Positions 1 to 8,639 of a DNA stretch of 33,578 nt are shown piece by piece. Below the pieces are notes generated by a model that saw only the letters and a program-made list of their open reading frames with translations, was not told the DNA's origin and ran no database searches. Source of the stretch: Clostridia bacterium (lineage in GTDB: Bacteria; Bacillota; Clostridia; DUPQ01); contig JAFGIJ010000002.1 in assembly GCA_016929655.1 (NCBI GenBank), forward strand, positions 1 to 33,578, given 5' to 3'. The first letter of the stretch is position 1. Each line of letters begins with the position of its first letter. The position numbers and the translations under genes were made by a program.

Positions 1-934
1 AAGTACTCCCCGCAGTACCTGAAGGGATTCTGGTCTGCGGAATCCTGGTTTTCCTCTATACCGAATGCATCATATGTATAGTCCTTGGTAATTGCTCCGG
101 TGCTGCCACTGGTCAGATGCACTACATCTCCATGTGCATTGAACATATAGAAGCTCTCTGTTGTACCGTCATCCATGCATATGAGGTTTATCCCACGGAT
201 GTATTGTACCTCATCTGTTGATGATATTTCAAATATTATATTTGCACCTGACCATATGTGTCTGGTTTTTGCTCCATTGACTGTCTTGGTTGTTCTGAGT
301 CCGTCTGCATTGTATGTGTACTCTGCCCGTATGTTTCCTGTATTGGTCTTAATAAGCTGGTTGAAACCATTGTACACATTGTATGTTGCCTTTGGTTCGG
401 TGTCCTCTCCGATGATCTCAAGATGTGCAGAAGGTGTTCCCGTACCATTTGCTACTTCCTCTTCATCCCAGGTTGTTATCTGGTTTCCATTGTTGTCATA
501 CCCATAATTGGTAATGGATGTGACCGAACCATCTACTGTTGATTCCTTGAGGAGCCTGTTGTTTGCATCATATGTATATGTGGTAGTTCCGCCTGTCTGA
601 ACAGATTTTGTTGCTCTGTTGCTGTAGTCATCATATGTATAGGTGTATGCTTCTACGGTAGTATCATCGTCTTTTTCGGTTTCTGTCAGAAGTCTTCCCA
701 GTCTGTCATAAGTGTATTCGGTGGACTCAAGGCCAACTGTTTCAGATTCCTTTATCCTGTTGCCATCCAGGGTGTATTCATATGTGAAGTTACTTAATGT
801 TGTTGTTCCCTGTTTGTTTGTAAGTGATGTAATGCTGTTTGCCAGGTTATAGCTGTAGATGAATATGTATATGTTGTTGGTAAGTTAGAAGGATCAGTTA
901 CTGATGAATCTCCATATCCGGAGAAGTCGTTCAT
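1..934 (-). pseudogene. RHS/YD-repeat protein, C-terminal remnant (frameshifted, runs off left edge)
   Basis: Read on the minus strand, codons from about 884 down to 1 are open and encode classic YD repeats (YTYDRLGRLLTE, YTYDANNRLLKE). These are followed by an RHS core-like stretch (YMFNAHGDVVHLTS) and YTYDAFG near the left edge. RHS proteins are large secreted or surface polymorphic proteins with a beta-cage shell. Here a TAA lies in frame at 885-887, there is no ATG before about codon 240, and upstream YD-like sequence (TTYTYS, ATG at 934) sits in the other frame, which indicates a 1-nt shift near 865. The ORF track misses it because the frame has no early start. It is either a broken gene or a displaced C-terminal cassette; a sequencing frameshift cannot be excluded. 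What lies left of position 1 is unseen. Confidence 0.75.
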
Positions 935-1019
935 ATATGATTATAGAACCTTATTTAATTCCTTTGTTCCTTCTGTATCAACTCTCTCAATAATTCTACA
1001 GGATTCATATCTGTGATAT

Positions 1020-1055
1020 GGAAACAGGAGCCATATCGGCACCCTGTCTGTTTCC
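1020..1055 (-). terminator. Hairpin just after the SGNH/sialidase-like gene
   Basis: GGAAACAG at 1020-1027 pairs with CTGTTTCC at 1048-1055, immediately downstream of the minus-strand stop at 1058. There is no clear U-run after it, so it may be a weak or Rho-dependent terminator or a 3'-end stabilising hairpin closing the long minus-strand operon. Confidence 0.35.
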
Positions 1056-1057
1056 TG

Positions 1058-3037
1058 TTATTGAAAAGTCTTGTCAGTCTCTCTCGGCTGTTCATTAACA
1101 TCGATTGAATCCAGCAATTCATCCGTCAGTGTTCTGCCAAGAAGATAATATTTTCTGTCCGGATACCAGAGGATTCTTTTACCATTCCATTCAATATAGC
1201 TGGTATATGTGGCTATTTCAGCGGTTTCCTTGGGACCTATTGCAATGTCATCCGTATCAAACAACTTATATGGTATGCCAAACCAAACAGGCTGATGTGC
1301 ATCCTTTTTGTAATGCCCGATGCAGATATAGGTGGGATTTCTGAAGAAATTGGCTTCATTTTGTTCCCATCTGTCCTTGAACTGGGAAAACCCAAGATGT
1401 TCACCCGGATTATTATGGAACAGCAGGAAGAACCTTCCATCCGACATACTGTATATGGGACATGGTGACAGGGGATGCTCAATGAAATCACCTTCATCGC
1501 AGAATCTGAGTGCCTCAGGTTTCCTCCAGGTCCTGCCATTGTCTTCTGAAACTGAATAATGGACATATCCCGTCATTGTTCTCATTGTGGCAAGCAGCCT
1601 GCCGTCGGGCAGCAAGACTATCGAAGGTTCCTGGTTCACGGACATGTCCGGTATTTTTCTGTTGGGAGATTCCAGTCCCATGTCATCCTTGGGAAGCCAC
1701 GTGATCCTGATGTCTGATGGAGCCGGATTTTCATCAATGTTCTCAAATCTCATGAAATATGACCTTGTATCCGTATTAACCCACATATCATACTGAGGAC
1801 TAATGGATTTACTTGTCACCAATGTGTAACCTGCGATATACCCCCCAAGGGCATCCCTTACGGGAAGCTGCCATACAATCCAGTTCTTTGGAAATTTTGG
1901 ATCAGGATTGTCATACCTGCCCCTTGGCATATCAATGAGATGCTCATCAGACCATGTAAACCCATTGTCATCCGAGAACATACATCCCATACCTCCGCTG
2001 CCCTGCCGGTTGTTATCGTGCAGGTCGAGTTCCCTTGTATAAATCAGATATATCCTTCCTTGGGCTGACACAACAGGGAACCCCCAGCTAGACTGTTTTT
2101 CATCAACTCCCTTTTTATATCCTGAAAGATAAACCGGTTCGCTCCAGTTAAGTCCGTCACTGCTTCTTGAAGATACCAGATGGTTGTCACCCTTTCCTTC
2201 ACATGAGCTCTGAGTCCAGAAGGCAATCATTTCATCACTCCTGGGAGCATTTATCACCAGAAAATGCTCATTGTCATTGTCATATTCATCTTCCCTTGGC
2301 TTGTACATCACTATATCGGGGAAACTTCTCTTCCACTCCTCTTCGGAATTACCCATTGGAATCCCCGTGGCAGCCTTGCCGTATGGATATCCTGATTCAA
2401 TGAGTTCCATCCTTGTCGGCAGATTATACCCCAATATTCCAAGAAGTTCCCTGTAAATGAAGTCCGCCTGAACTTTTCTTGCTTCATCTATGAAATGTAC
2501 ATGGTCAGCATAAGCCGACTCTCCCATAGCAAGGGTTATATCATAGAGATTTATCATGTCCAGATTGTGCCTTGATACAATATCCCGTGCAATTTCATTG
2601 TATCTTTGCAGATCAGCATTATATCGCTTCATTGATTTTGAGATTGAGTTATGGATTTCATCATTTACAGGTGTTGACTCAATCCAGATTACCGCCCGGG
2701 CCATTTTGCAGGCAATACTCAGGATGGCTTCCAGATTTCCGGCATATTCAGTTTCATCAACCTGACAGCAACCGTCATCATTGTTAACCTTTATATCATG
2801 TAACCCGCAGTTCAGGAGAAGAATGTCATATGTTATGCCCACTTCCTTCTTTTCACTGATGTATTTGAGAACATGCCTGCTGTCTCCCCCATTTGCACCC
2901 TGGGCAGTATACATGTCATTGAGTGTTCCATCAACCCCACGCTTCCTGTCATAGAGGAATCTTCCCTCCACTGCTTTCTCCAGGTATGGTCCGTAATGCA
3001 TCGATATACTGTCGCCTATTACAAAAATACTTCTCAT
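1058..3037 (-). CDS. SGNH/GDSL esterase fused to BNR/sialidase-like beta-propeller
   Basis: Residues 1-200 form an SGNH hydrolase: the GDS nucleophile motif (S10), a GG pair at 50-51, block III LLNCGLHD (N76) and the catalytic D178/H181 pair in DHVH. Residues from about 210 to 640 resemble BNR/sialidase-family propellers and carry three Asp-box-like motifs (SSDGLNWSEP, SDDNGFTWSDE, SEDNGRTWRKP). The architecture suggests removal of an acyl group plus recognition or hydrolysis of a glycan, for example O-acetylated sugars. The substrate is unknown and sialidase catalytic residues were not verified. No signal peptide is visible, so the protein looks cytoplasmic. It starts 4 nt after the alpha-toroid gene with AAAGG upstream and is the last gene of the operon. 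Confidence 0.8.
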   Translation of the reverse strand: MRSIFVIGDSISMHYGPYLEKAVEGRFLYDRKRGVDGTLNDMYTAQGANGGDSRHVLKYISEKKEVGITYDILLLNCGLHDIKVNNDDGCCQVDETEYAGNLEAILSIACKMARAVIWIESTPVNDEIHNSISKSMKRYNADLQRYNEIARDIVSRHNLDMINLYDITLAMGESAYADHVHFIDEARKVQADFIYRELLGILGYNLPTRMELIESGYPYGKAATGIPMGNSEEEWKRSFPDIVMYKPREDEYDNDNEHFLVINAPRSDEMIAFWTQSSCEGKGDNHLVSSRSSDGLNWSEPVYLSGYKKGVDEKQSSWGFPVVSAQGRIYLIYTRELDLHDNNRQGSGGMGCMFSDDNGFTWSDEHLIDMPRGRYDNPDPKFPKNWIVWQLPVRDALGGYIAGYTLVTSKSISPQYDMWVNTDTRSYFMRFENIDENPAPSDIRITWLPKDDMGLESPNRKIPDMSVNQEPSIVLLPDGRLLATMRTMTGYVHYSVSEDNGRTWRKPEALRFCDEGDFIEHPLSPCPIYSMSDGRFFLLFHNNPGEHLGFSQFKDRWEQNEANFFRNPTYICIGHYKKDAHQPVWFGIPYKLFDTDDIAIGPKETAEIATYTSYIEWNGKRILWYPDRKYYLLGRTLTDELLDSIDVNEQPRETDKTFQ

Positions 3038-3041
3038 GATG

Positions 3042-3971
3042 TCAATAACCTTTCAGCTTTCCTGCTCTTTTCATTGATGTCAGTGCATAGAATGTAACCC
3101 ACTCATTTCCCTCACCTCTTTCTCCCGGTTTGAATGGTACGGGAGGGTTCCATTGCAGTTTATAGTATCCGCTTGCATCCCTTTGTGAATCCAGGTCATT
3201 CCAGGCATCGGACAATGCCCTTTTACGACCATATCCCATTGTACTGAGTGCATACAGAGGCTCCAGCAGACTTACATCGATTGTAAATGGGAAACTCAGC
3301 TGCAGACCTCCCCGTATTTTCTCTGTCAGCTCAGGTTTCCTGTAATATACATTCCTGGACAGAAAGTAATCAACGGTGCGTTTACAGCTTTGGTGTTCCC
3401 AGAATTCAGGCAATTCAGCATAGGCCATAAGTGCCTTGGTTGTTCCTCTGATACAGCTCTTTGTACTATCCTTGAACGATTTTCTGACACACAGATATCC
3501 ATTGTCATCCCTTACTTCGTTGAGCAGGGTTTTTATTCTTGGTGCCATATGAACATCATCTTTATATCCAAGCATTATGAAAGTTCTGATATTTTGTGAA
3601 TAAAGGCATGACTGTCCGGTAAGGTAATCAGGAGGAGATAGCCATTTCTGAGGCTCTTTCAAAGCCCAATACCTTCTGACTGCCTTATCTATTCTGTCAT
3701 CCCATTTTCCCAGACCAAGTTCAGCAAGATAAGAAAGTATGAAATGAGTTGATGAACTCATGGAATAATCAATTCCATCACCACTCCCCTTATGAAGCCA
3801 ATAACCATCCGGATGCATTTTTTTGAATATTTTTTCGACTTGTTTGCTGGCCAGAATCCTTTCCCTTAGATTTTCATCCGGCTCAATTTCAAGAAAATCC
3901 CTCTGCATCCTGTATCGTATGGAGGGTGACTCACTGTTGAGTAGTTTTTCAACCAGATATTTTTCATTCAT
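3042..3971 (-). CDS. Alpha-toroid (prenyltransferase/squalene-oxidase-like fold) protein
   Basis: A protein of about 309 aa with repeated helical segments and motifs such as SPSIRYRMQRDFLE, DGYWLHKGSGDG and DDNGYLCVR. These are typical of bacterial alpha/alpha-toroid proteins annotated as prenyltransferase- or squalene-cyclase-like. No DDxD-type cyclase motif is seen, so enzymatic function is unknown. The listed ORF begins at 3995, but the ATG at 3971 is better: AAGGTGG lies 8 nt upstream, right after the HAD stop codon, and the family usually starts with the helix that follows. The 4-nt gap to the downstream SGNH gene implies co-transcription. Confidence 0.65.
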   Translation of the reverse strand: MNEKYLVEKLLNSESPSIRYRMQRDFLEIEPDENLRERILASKQVEKIFKKMHPDGYWLHKGSGDGIDYSMSSSTHFILSYLAELGLGKWDDRIDKAVRRYWALKEPQKWLSPPDYLTGQSCLYSQNIRTFIMLGYKDDVHMAPRIKTLLNEVRDDNGYLCVRKSFKDSTKSCIRGTTKALMAYAELPEFWEHQSCKRTVDYFLSRNVYYRKPELTEKIRGGLQLSFPFTIDVSLLEPLYALSTMGYGRKRALSDAWNDLDSQRDASGYYKLQWNPPVPFKPGERGEGNEWVTFYALTSMKRAGKLKGY

Positions 3972-3984
3972 TAAAAACACCACC

Positions 3985-4683
3985 TTACAAGTCAATCAAA
4001 TCCAACATTTCCCTTATATCTTCTATCTCTACGAAATTCGGCAGATTCTTTGTATTTTCAACCAGCTCATGTGCCCATGTTGTATGAAAGGGTATGTGTA
4101 TTCCATTTCCACCAATTTCAAGTACCGGTAAAATATCAGATTTCATGGAATTGCCTACCATAAGGAAATCAAATGGTTCCACTCCAAGATTGTGAAGCAG
4201 TTTTCTGTAATCTTCTTCTCTTTTGAAACTCATGATTTCAATATGGTCAAAATACTGTGCTAACCCTGATTTCCTAAGTTTTCTTTCCTGGTCCAGCAGG
4301 TCCCCCTTGGTTGCTACTATCAGTTTATATCCGGCATCACTCAATGTTTTCAGAGTATCTTCAACGCCGTCAAGAAGAATAATATCCTCGTTTATAAGCC
4401 CCCGTCCCATTTCTATGATTCTATTCAAATCCTCCGAGGATACTTTTCCTTTGGAAATTTCCAGAGCTGCTTCAATCATGGAAAGCATGAAACCTTTGGC
4501 TCCATATCCATAGATTTCAAGGTTGTCCACTTCCCTTCGATGGATATCATCAGAAATAATTTTTCTATCAGCATACCTTGCCATGAGTTCTATGAAATCC
4601 TTTTCAATGTCCTGATAAAAGGTTTCATTGACCCACAGGGTGTCATCGGCGTCAAAGCAAATAATTTCCGGCCTTCTTATCAT
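3985..4683 (-). CDS. HAD-superfamily hydrolase
   Basis: All four HAD motifs are present: DADDT (nucleophile D11, acid/base D13), ATK at 124-126, K154 in SFKREED, and GNSMKSD (around 177-183) for Mg2+. The length of 232 aa with a helical cap between motifs I and II fits phosphoglycolate-phosphatase-like small-molecule phosphatases. The substrate cannot be read from sequence. The start overlaps the GNAT stop by 4 nt (ATGA) and has AGAGGA as SD, so translation is probably coupled. Confidence 0.85.
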   Translation of the reverse strand: MIRRPEIICFDADDTLWVNETFYQDIEKDFIELMARYADRKIISDDIHRREVDNLEIYGYGAKGFMLSMIEAALEISKGKVSSEDLNRIIEMGRGLINEDIILLDGVEDTLKTLSDAGYKLIVATKGDLLDQERKLRKSGLAQYFDHIEIMSFKREEDYRKLLHNLGVEPFDFLMVGNSMKSDILPVLEIGGNGIHIPFHTTWAHELVENTKNLPNFVEIEDIREMLDLIDL

Positions 4684-5093
4684 TTTTTAATCCTCTTGCA
4701 CATCATAATTTCCATAGCCTTTTGTTCGGGTGGTTTGAAGGCGCCTATGTCCTCGTAACCACGTTTCCTATAAAAATGCTGTGCACTTTCATCAGACTGA
4801 GTACTTAAATAAATAATATTATAACCCATTTCCTTCATGTCAGATTCCCATCTTTCCATCAGACTGGTGCCCAGTCCCCGGCCTCTGAATTCATCTTTTA
4901 GATATATAATATTTAGAAACGGAAATGAGTCATAAAGATATCCATATCTTAGATAGCCTGCCATAAGTTTATTCAGGCAGACAATGTATATACGGCCCTC
5001 TTCGATACACCTCATCAACATTGCAGATTCAATATGCTTGTCCAGTAATATGATTTCAGCAATATCACCTATTACTGCTTTTCTAATTTCCAT
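4680..5093 (-). CDS. GNAT family N-acetyltransferase
   Basis: Single-domain GNAT of 137 aa. The acetyl-CoA pyrophosphate-binding motif A is FRGRGLGTSLM, and motif B contains SAQHFYRKRGYE. It transfers an acetyl group from acetyl-CoA to an amine; the acceptor is unknown. GAGGG sits 7 nt before the ATG. It is followed by an overlapping HAD gene. The preceding 90 nt to the Nudix stop is the largest gap inside this gene run and may hold a weak internal promoter (TTGAAT / TAAAAT, minus strand). Confidence 0.85.
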   Translation of the reverse strand: MEIRKAVIGDIAEIILLDKHIESAMLMRCIEEGRIYIVCLNKLMAGYLRYGYLYDSFPFLNIIYLKDEFRGRGLGTSLMERWESDMKEMGYNIIYLSTQSDESAQHFYRKRGYEDIGAFKPPEQKAMEIMMCKRIKK

Positions 5094-5183
5094 GGTGCAT
5101 CCCTCAGATTCAATTTTAACAAAAACACTAGAAAATTCAAAGTTTTACCCTGCAAAGTCTTATGAGCCTGTGTTCAAGTATAA

Positions 5184-5639
5184 CTATTGCGCTATCTTAT
5201 ATAGATTTTTCTTCAATCTTTCGTTCAGCTCCCATAGAGCCACCTTATTATCATGCCAGAACAATTTCTTCATGGCTTCTTCAAATCCAAACCACCCGAA
5301 ATCAGTATGTTCACATGAAATTTTCACTTCGCCTGTATGCTCGGTATAAAAATAATACATTGGAATTACGTAAATGGTACTGTCCCATTTTTCATTGTCC
5401 TGGAACAAAGTTTTTTCCATGTAGGAAATTGTATCCAGTCTGTTAATTTTGGTGTACAGGATTACTCCGGTTTCTTCCTTCAGTTCCCTTAAAGCTGCAT
5501 CGGGAGGATTTTCTCCTGTTTCTCCACCTCCGGCTGCACCCTGCCAGACCCCGTCATCACTTCTTTTTAGAAGAAGATACTCCGGCACTTCATTATATAA
5601 CCTGTATATGTATACAAAAACATTCCATGGTTGTCTCAT
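5184..5639 (-). CDS. Nudix hydrolase
   Basis: A full Nudix box is present (GGETGENPPDAALRELKEET), with the RELKEET Mg2+-binding core at about residues 50-57 of 151. The surrounding sequence (LLLKRSDDGVWQGAAGG near the start, TDFGWFGFEEA near the end) resembles dihydroneopterin-triphosphate or dinucleoside-tetraphosphate Nudix enzymes. It hydrolyses a nucleoside-diphosphate-linked substrate of unknown identity. The start codon overlaps the metallophosphoesterase stop by 4 nt and the SD AAGGGAG lies inside that upstream gene, which argues for translational coupling. Confidence 0.88.
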   Translation of the reverse strand: MRQPWNVFVYIYRLYNEVPEYLLLKRSDDGVWQGAAGGGETGENPPDAALRELKEETGVILYTKINRLDTISYMEKTLFQDNEKWDSTIYVIPMYYFYTEHTGEVKISCEHTDFGWFGFEEAMKKLFWHDNKVALWELNERLKKNLYKIAQ

Positions 5640-6490
5640 ATGTACATCTCCCTTTCCAAGTCATCAAGACTCATATAAGTATTGATATTTGTCAGCCATT
5701 CGTCTTTCACAAATTCAACATTTCTATTTTCAGTGTCCATCAATGCAATACACCCTGCCCTTAGATTCCTCCCGGGTTTTCCCCTTAACGGAAGTACCAG
5801 ATTATTTAGTCCCATATGAATTGTTCCATGTCTGTCATGGGGACCAATCATATGATGGTAGTGGGCGGTTATGTGAAAATCAGGTTTCAGTTTATCTACA
5901 AGTTCTGTTATATTTCTTGACCCCTGGGTGATGCCGTGATAACTGAAACCTACTCCAAAATACGTTTCATGGGTTACCAATATATCGATATCTCTAGTTT
6001 CTAACATCAGCCTTTCAAGAGCTTCCTGGTTTATCTCTCCACCGTTCTTTGCTCCAAATTCCGCACCACCGAGAAATGCAAATTTTATCATATCAAATGA
6101 TTTTACCGTACCATCCTGAACATATTTAAATAGGCCATAATCATCAGCTGCACATATACCGCCTTCATCCTTCAGCGAATCAAGCCACTTGAAATCTTCA
6201 TGGTTTCCCCTGATGAAATAAACCGGTGATGTCAATTCAGTCTTTATTATATCGGCAAATTCATCCACTTGCCTGCCACCTGAAATCAATTTGGAAAAAT
6301 CAAGTTCCGTGGAGTCTTTTATCACAAATCTATTATTTAGAAGTTTTTCATCCGGATATGGGTAAGCACCTAAATCACCGGCCTGAACAATCAAGTCAAG
6401 TTTTATTTCATTTACTTTCTGCCACTTAACAAGTGCAGCCAATGCATGGAACACCCTTCCATGTATATCTCCGACAAATGCGATTTTCAT
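5636..6490 (-). CDS. Calcineurin-like metallophosphoesterase
   Basis: The metal-binding motifs appear in order: GDIHGR (7-12), GDLG (about 38), GNHED (about 96), a THE motif and TAHYHH near the C-terminal third. This is a complete dinuclear-metal phosphoesterase of 284 aa with no signal peptide or membrane segment. The family includes phosphodiesterases and phosphatases on nucleotides; the substrate is unknown. Its neighbours are also small-molecule phosphate or acyl enzymes (Nudix, HAD, HD, GNAT). No convincing SD is seen just before its ATG, and the gap to the upstream double-GNAT gene is 28 nt. Confidence 0.85.
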   Translation of the reverse strand: MKIAFVGDIHGRVFHALAALVKWQKVNEIKLDLIVQAGDLGAYPYPDEKLLNNRFVIKDSTELDFSKLISGGRQVDEFADIIKTELTSPVYFIRGNHEDFKWLDSLKDEGGICAADDYGLFKYVQDGTVKSFDMIKFAFLGGAEFGAKNGGEINQEALERLMLETRDIDILVTHETYFGVGFSYHGITQGSRNITELVDKLKPDFHITAHYHHMIGPHDRHGTIHMGLNNLVLPLRGKPGRNLRAGCIALMDTENRNVEFVKDEWLTNINTYMSLDDLEREMYI

Positions 6491-6518
6491 ATACTCAGTT
6501 TACCAGAATTCCCTTGTT

Positions 6519-7454
6519 TCAAACCCTGAATTCATATCTTGCAGACATGAAATACTGCAAAACCTTTTTTTCATCCACCCTGACGAAGCCCTGGCTTTCA
6601 TAGAACCCGGCAAGCTTTTCCCTGTCGGCAATGCAATCAAGCCTCAGGAACTGCCTGCCCCTATGACTGACCTGTGCCTTGGCCCATTCAAGCATGTATC
6701 CTGATATCCCTAGGCCTGCATATTTTCTTTTGACGGCCAACTTATGAACATAAAGAGCTTCACCTTCACGGGCATCCGGCCAGAACATTTCATCTCTTTC
6801 CTGAAGCTTTATACATCCTGCAGGTTCATCATCCAAATAGCATATGAACAGTTCATCCAAATTATTTTTATCTTTCATTGCTTCAATTCCGAAGGATTCC
6901 GGATCCCAGTTCCTGAAACCCTGTGAAATCATCCAGTTAGCTGCTTCAGTGAGAATCGCTGCAATCTGCCACAGGTTTTCATCATTAACTTTTTCAATCC
7001 TCAGCCGGCTTGTGGAATAAAGAATCTTTTCCATAATATAATGAGGGACAAGGACTTCAGCAAACTCTTCCCCTCTTGGTTTATATCCCAGTTTTCTATA
7101 GAAATCAACTGCAGTTTTTCTTGCATGCATAGTGATTTTCAAAAACCCGTTTTGAAGTGTGTATTCCTCTGTATACCGGACCATCATAGAACCAATTCCT
7201 CTGCCACGGTATTCATCATCAACTGCTACCTGTCTCATCTTAAGGGTGGTTTCATTTTCCCGCACAAGCAGCAGACACCCGACAAGTTCATTTCCCATGA
7301 ATGCTCCTATATGGATATTCTCAGGTTCCCGGCCCATGTCCTCTGTAAACAAATCAAGTCCCAGTGGTTTTCTCAGGACTTTGTTCCTAATGTCCAATTC
7401 CTTTTTGTAGTCATCGCTTCCGTATGCAATTTCCCTTATGGTAATATCATTCAT
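6519..7454 (-). CDS. Tandem GNAT acetyltransferase (two GNAT domains)
   Basis: About 311 aa carrying two GNAT domains. The first (about 1-150) has motif A YRGRGIGSMMV and the RNKVLRKPLG start typical of a stand-alone GNAT subfamily. The second (about 158-311) has the degenerate motif KYAGLGISGYML. The start chosen is the ATG at 7454 rather than the track's 7484, because MNDITIREI aligns with the family N-terminus and the ORF start itself spans the GGAGG region. This start overlaps the HD gene stop by 8 nt. Acceptors are unknown. A two-domain GNAT may use one domain for binding only. Confidence 0.82.
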   Translation of the reverse strand: MNDITIREIAYGSDDYKKELDIRNKVLRKPLGLDLFTEDMGREPENIHIGAFMGNELVGCLLLVRENETTLKMRQVAVDDEYRGRGIGSMMVRYTEEYTLQNGFLKITMHARKTAVDFYRKLGYKPRGEEFAEVLVPHYIMEKILYSTSRLRIEKVNDENLWQIAAILTEAANWMISQGFRNWDPESFGIEAMKDKNNLDELFICYLDDEPAGCIKLQERDEMFWPDAREGEALYVHKLAVKRKYAGLGISGYMLEWAKAQVSHRGRQFLRLDCIADREKLAGFYESQGFVRVDEKKVLQYFMSARYEFRV

Positions 7455-7962
7455 TGTCAATTCCAATTTCCTCCAGGAATCCACTGACCCTTATATGCCT
7501 GTCTTTTTGAGTATCCAGTCCGTGCAGATATGCATCAAGGCTGTCCACATCCTTTATCATTTCAGCATAAGGATTATCTGAATAATCAGATTTGTATCCA
7601 TGAACAACTACTGCTGATAAAATTGTTTCTGTCTCCTTTTCTGTTATTGGTTCCAGTTTATATCTGCCACCTTCGTTGTATCGTTTTATTGCTCCCTTGA
7701 CATACTCTGTTGCAAGCCCATCATGGTTTTCCCTGAATTTTCCCTCAACAACTGCAATATCGTGTAAAACCGCAATCAACGCACATATTTCAGGGTCCAA
7801 TCCCTTTTTAAGTGCATACAATTTTGCAAGCTGGGAACTTGTAAACATGTGCATGATATTCCATTCAATCTTCAGTGGTCTGCCTTCATTCCCATGACCT
7901 TTCCACTCACTGAAAAGCATGAGCATCATTCTGTTGGCTCTTTTTATTTCCAGATTATTCAC
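7447..7962 (-). CDS. HD-domain phosphohydrolase
   Basis: 171 aa with the HD signature LIAVLHDIAV, an upstream histidine (NIMHMF) and a downstream KDVDSLDAY aspartate, so the H...HD...D metal site is present. HD enzymes of this size cleave phosphomonoester or nucleotide substrates. The start is GTG with GGAGG 8 nt upstream, beginning within the stop region of the toxin gene. It resembles the HD part of the HD-CHAD protein at 25446-26720 only in motif. Confidence 0.8.
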   Translation of the reverse strand: MNNLEIKRANRMMLMLFSEWKGHGNEGRPLKIEWNIMHMFTSSQLAKLYALKKGLDPEICALIAVLHDIAVVEGKFRENHDGLATEYVKGAIKRYNEGGRYKLEPITEKETETILSAVVVHGYKSDYSDNPYAEMIKDVDSLDAYLHGLDTQKDRHIRVSGFLEEIGIDNE

Positions 7963-7975
7963 GATATTTGCCTCC

Positions 7976-8194
7976 TCAGCTATTTTTATTGAAGTACTCC
8001 ATGCTCACTCCAAGCTGTCTTTTAAGAATTTCCTTCCATAACCTTCCCGGAATTTCATGACTTCCCATGGATACCTTTGTTCTTCTGAGATTTCCATCTG
8101 AGGTTTTTTTTCTGTAATAATAGTGATCAGTTACCTTATACAATTCCCAGCCATCATTATCCAGGAAACGTTTCAAATCCTTCCAGTCAGGCAT
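7976..8194 (-). CDS. HicA-like toxin candidate (dsRBD-fold mRNA interferase)
   Basis: 72 aa from the ATG at 8194. The layout is HicA-like: a short helix (WKDLKRFLDNDGWEL), then beta strands TDHYYYRKK and RRTKVSMGSH, then PGRLWKEILKRQLGVS, equivalent to the HicA C-terminal helix that usually reads LRsILKQaGIs. The conserved catalytic His may be the one in TDHYYY, by analogy with the GSHhif motif. The start overlaps the antitoxin stop by 8 nt (ATGCCTGA). The partner upstream is not HicB but a Phd/YefM-like protein, making this a mixed pair. The assignment is by fold-level resemblance and gene order. Confidence 0.6.
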   Translation of the reverse strand: MPDWKDLKRFLDNDGWELYKVTDHYYYRKKTSDGNLRRTKVSMGSHEIPGRLWKEILKRQLGVSMEYFNKNS

Positions 8195-8618
8195 CGGATT
8201 TCTCTGTATGGTATTCATTGACAATATCATTCAACCGGTTTTCATTTGCCAGAACTTTCTGTACGTATGGAAAATGCCTGTTCCTGTCCTTTGAGTGAAA
8301 ATATAACTGGAATTCATTCATATATTCATTACAATATTCAATCAACTCATCATACAAAGCTTTTTTTAACAATTGCTCTGTCTTACGGTTTTCAAGTAAA
8401 TCCAACTCTTCAATCAGCCCTGACACACTTCCGTCAGATTCACGCCATATTTTCATTGTAATACTGAACTTTTTAAGCAAAAGGTTCAATTGTTCAAGGG
8501 ACATCATGGAAACTATGTCCTGATTCCTTTTAATGAGAATAGGTTTGCTTCTGATTACTGTATTGATTACCAGACTCCAGTTTTTCCTTACATCCGAGGA
8601 TTTCATCAATGCACTCAT
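8187..8618 (-). CDS. Phd/YefM-like antitoxin candidate with long C-terminal extension
   Basis: The start at 8618 is chosen over the track's GTG at 8669 because GGAGG lies 7 nt before it. The first 45 residues (SSDVRKNWSLVINTVI ... RNQDIVSMMSLEQLNLLL) match the Phd/YefM DNA-binding dimer pattern. Phd proteins are usually about 80-90 aa; this one is 143 aa, with an acidic, Leu- and Tyr-rich C-terminal region that may bind and neutralise the HicA-like partner. The three GTAC repeats 22 nt or more upstream are a likely autoregulatory operator. Confidence 0.65.
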   Translation of the reverse strand: MSALMKSSDVRKNWSLVINTVIRSKPILIKRNQDIVSMMSLEQLNLLLKKFSITMKIWRESDGSVSGLIEELDLLENRKTEQLLKKALYDELIEYCNEYMNEFQLYFHSKDRNRHFPYVQKVLANENRLNDIVNEYHTEKSDA

Positions 8619-8639
8619 GTGGTTACCTCCACAAATATT

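Noticed and set aside
175-542. Plus-strand ORFs in the first 550 bp and the 70-aa minus-strand ORF at 236-448
   Set aside because: They are out-of-frame shadows of the YD-repeat reading frame on the minus strand.
3042-3971. Terpene cyclase or prenyltransferase enzyme
   Set aside because: Only the toroid fold is suggested; no DxDD or metal-binding prenyltransferase motif was found, so an enzymatic call is not justified.
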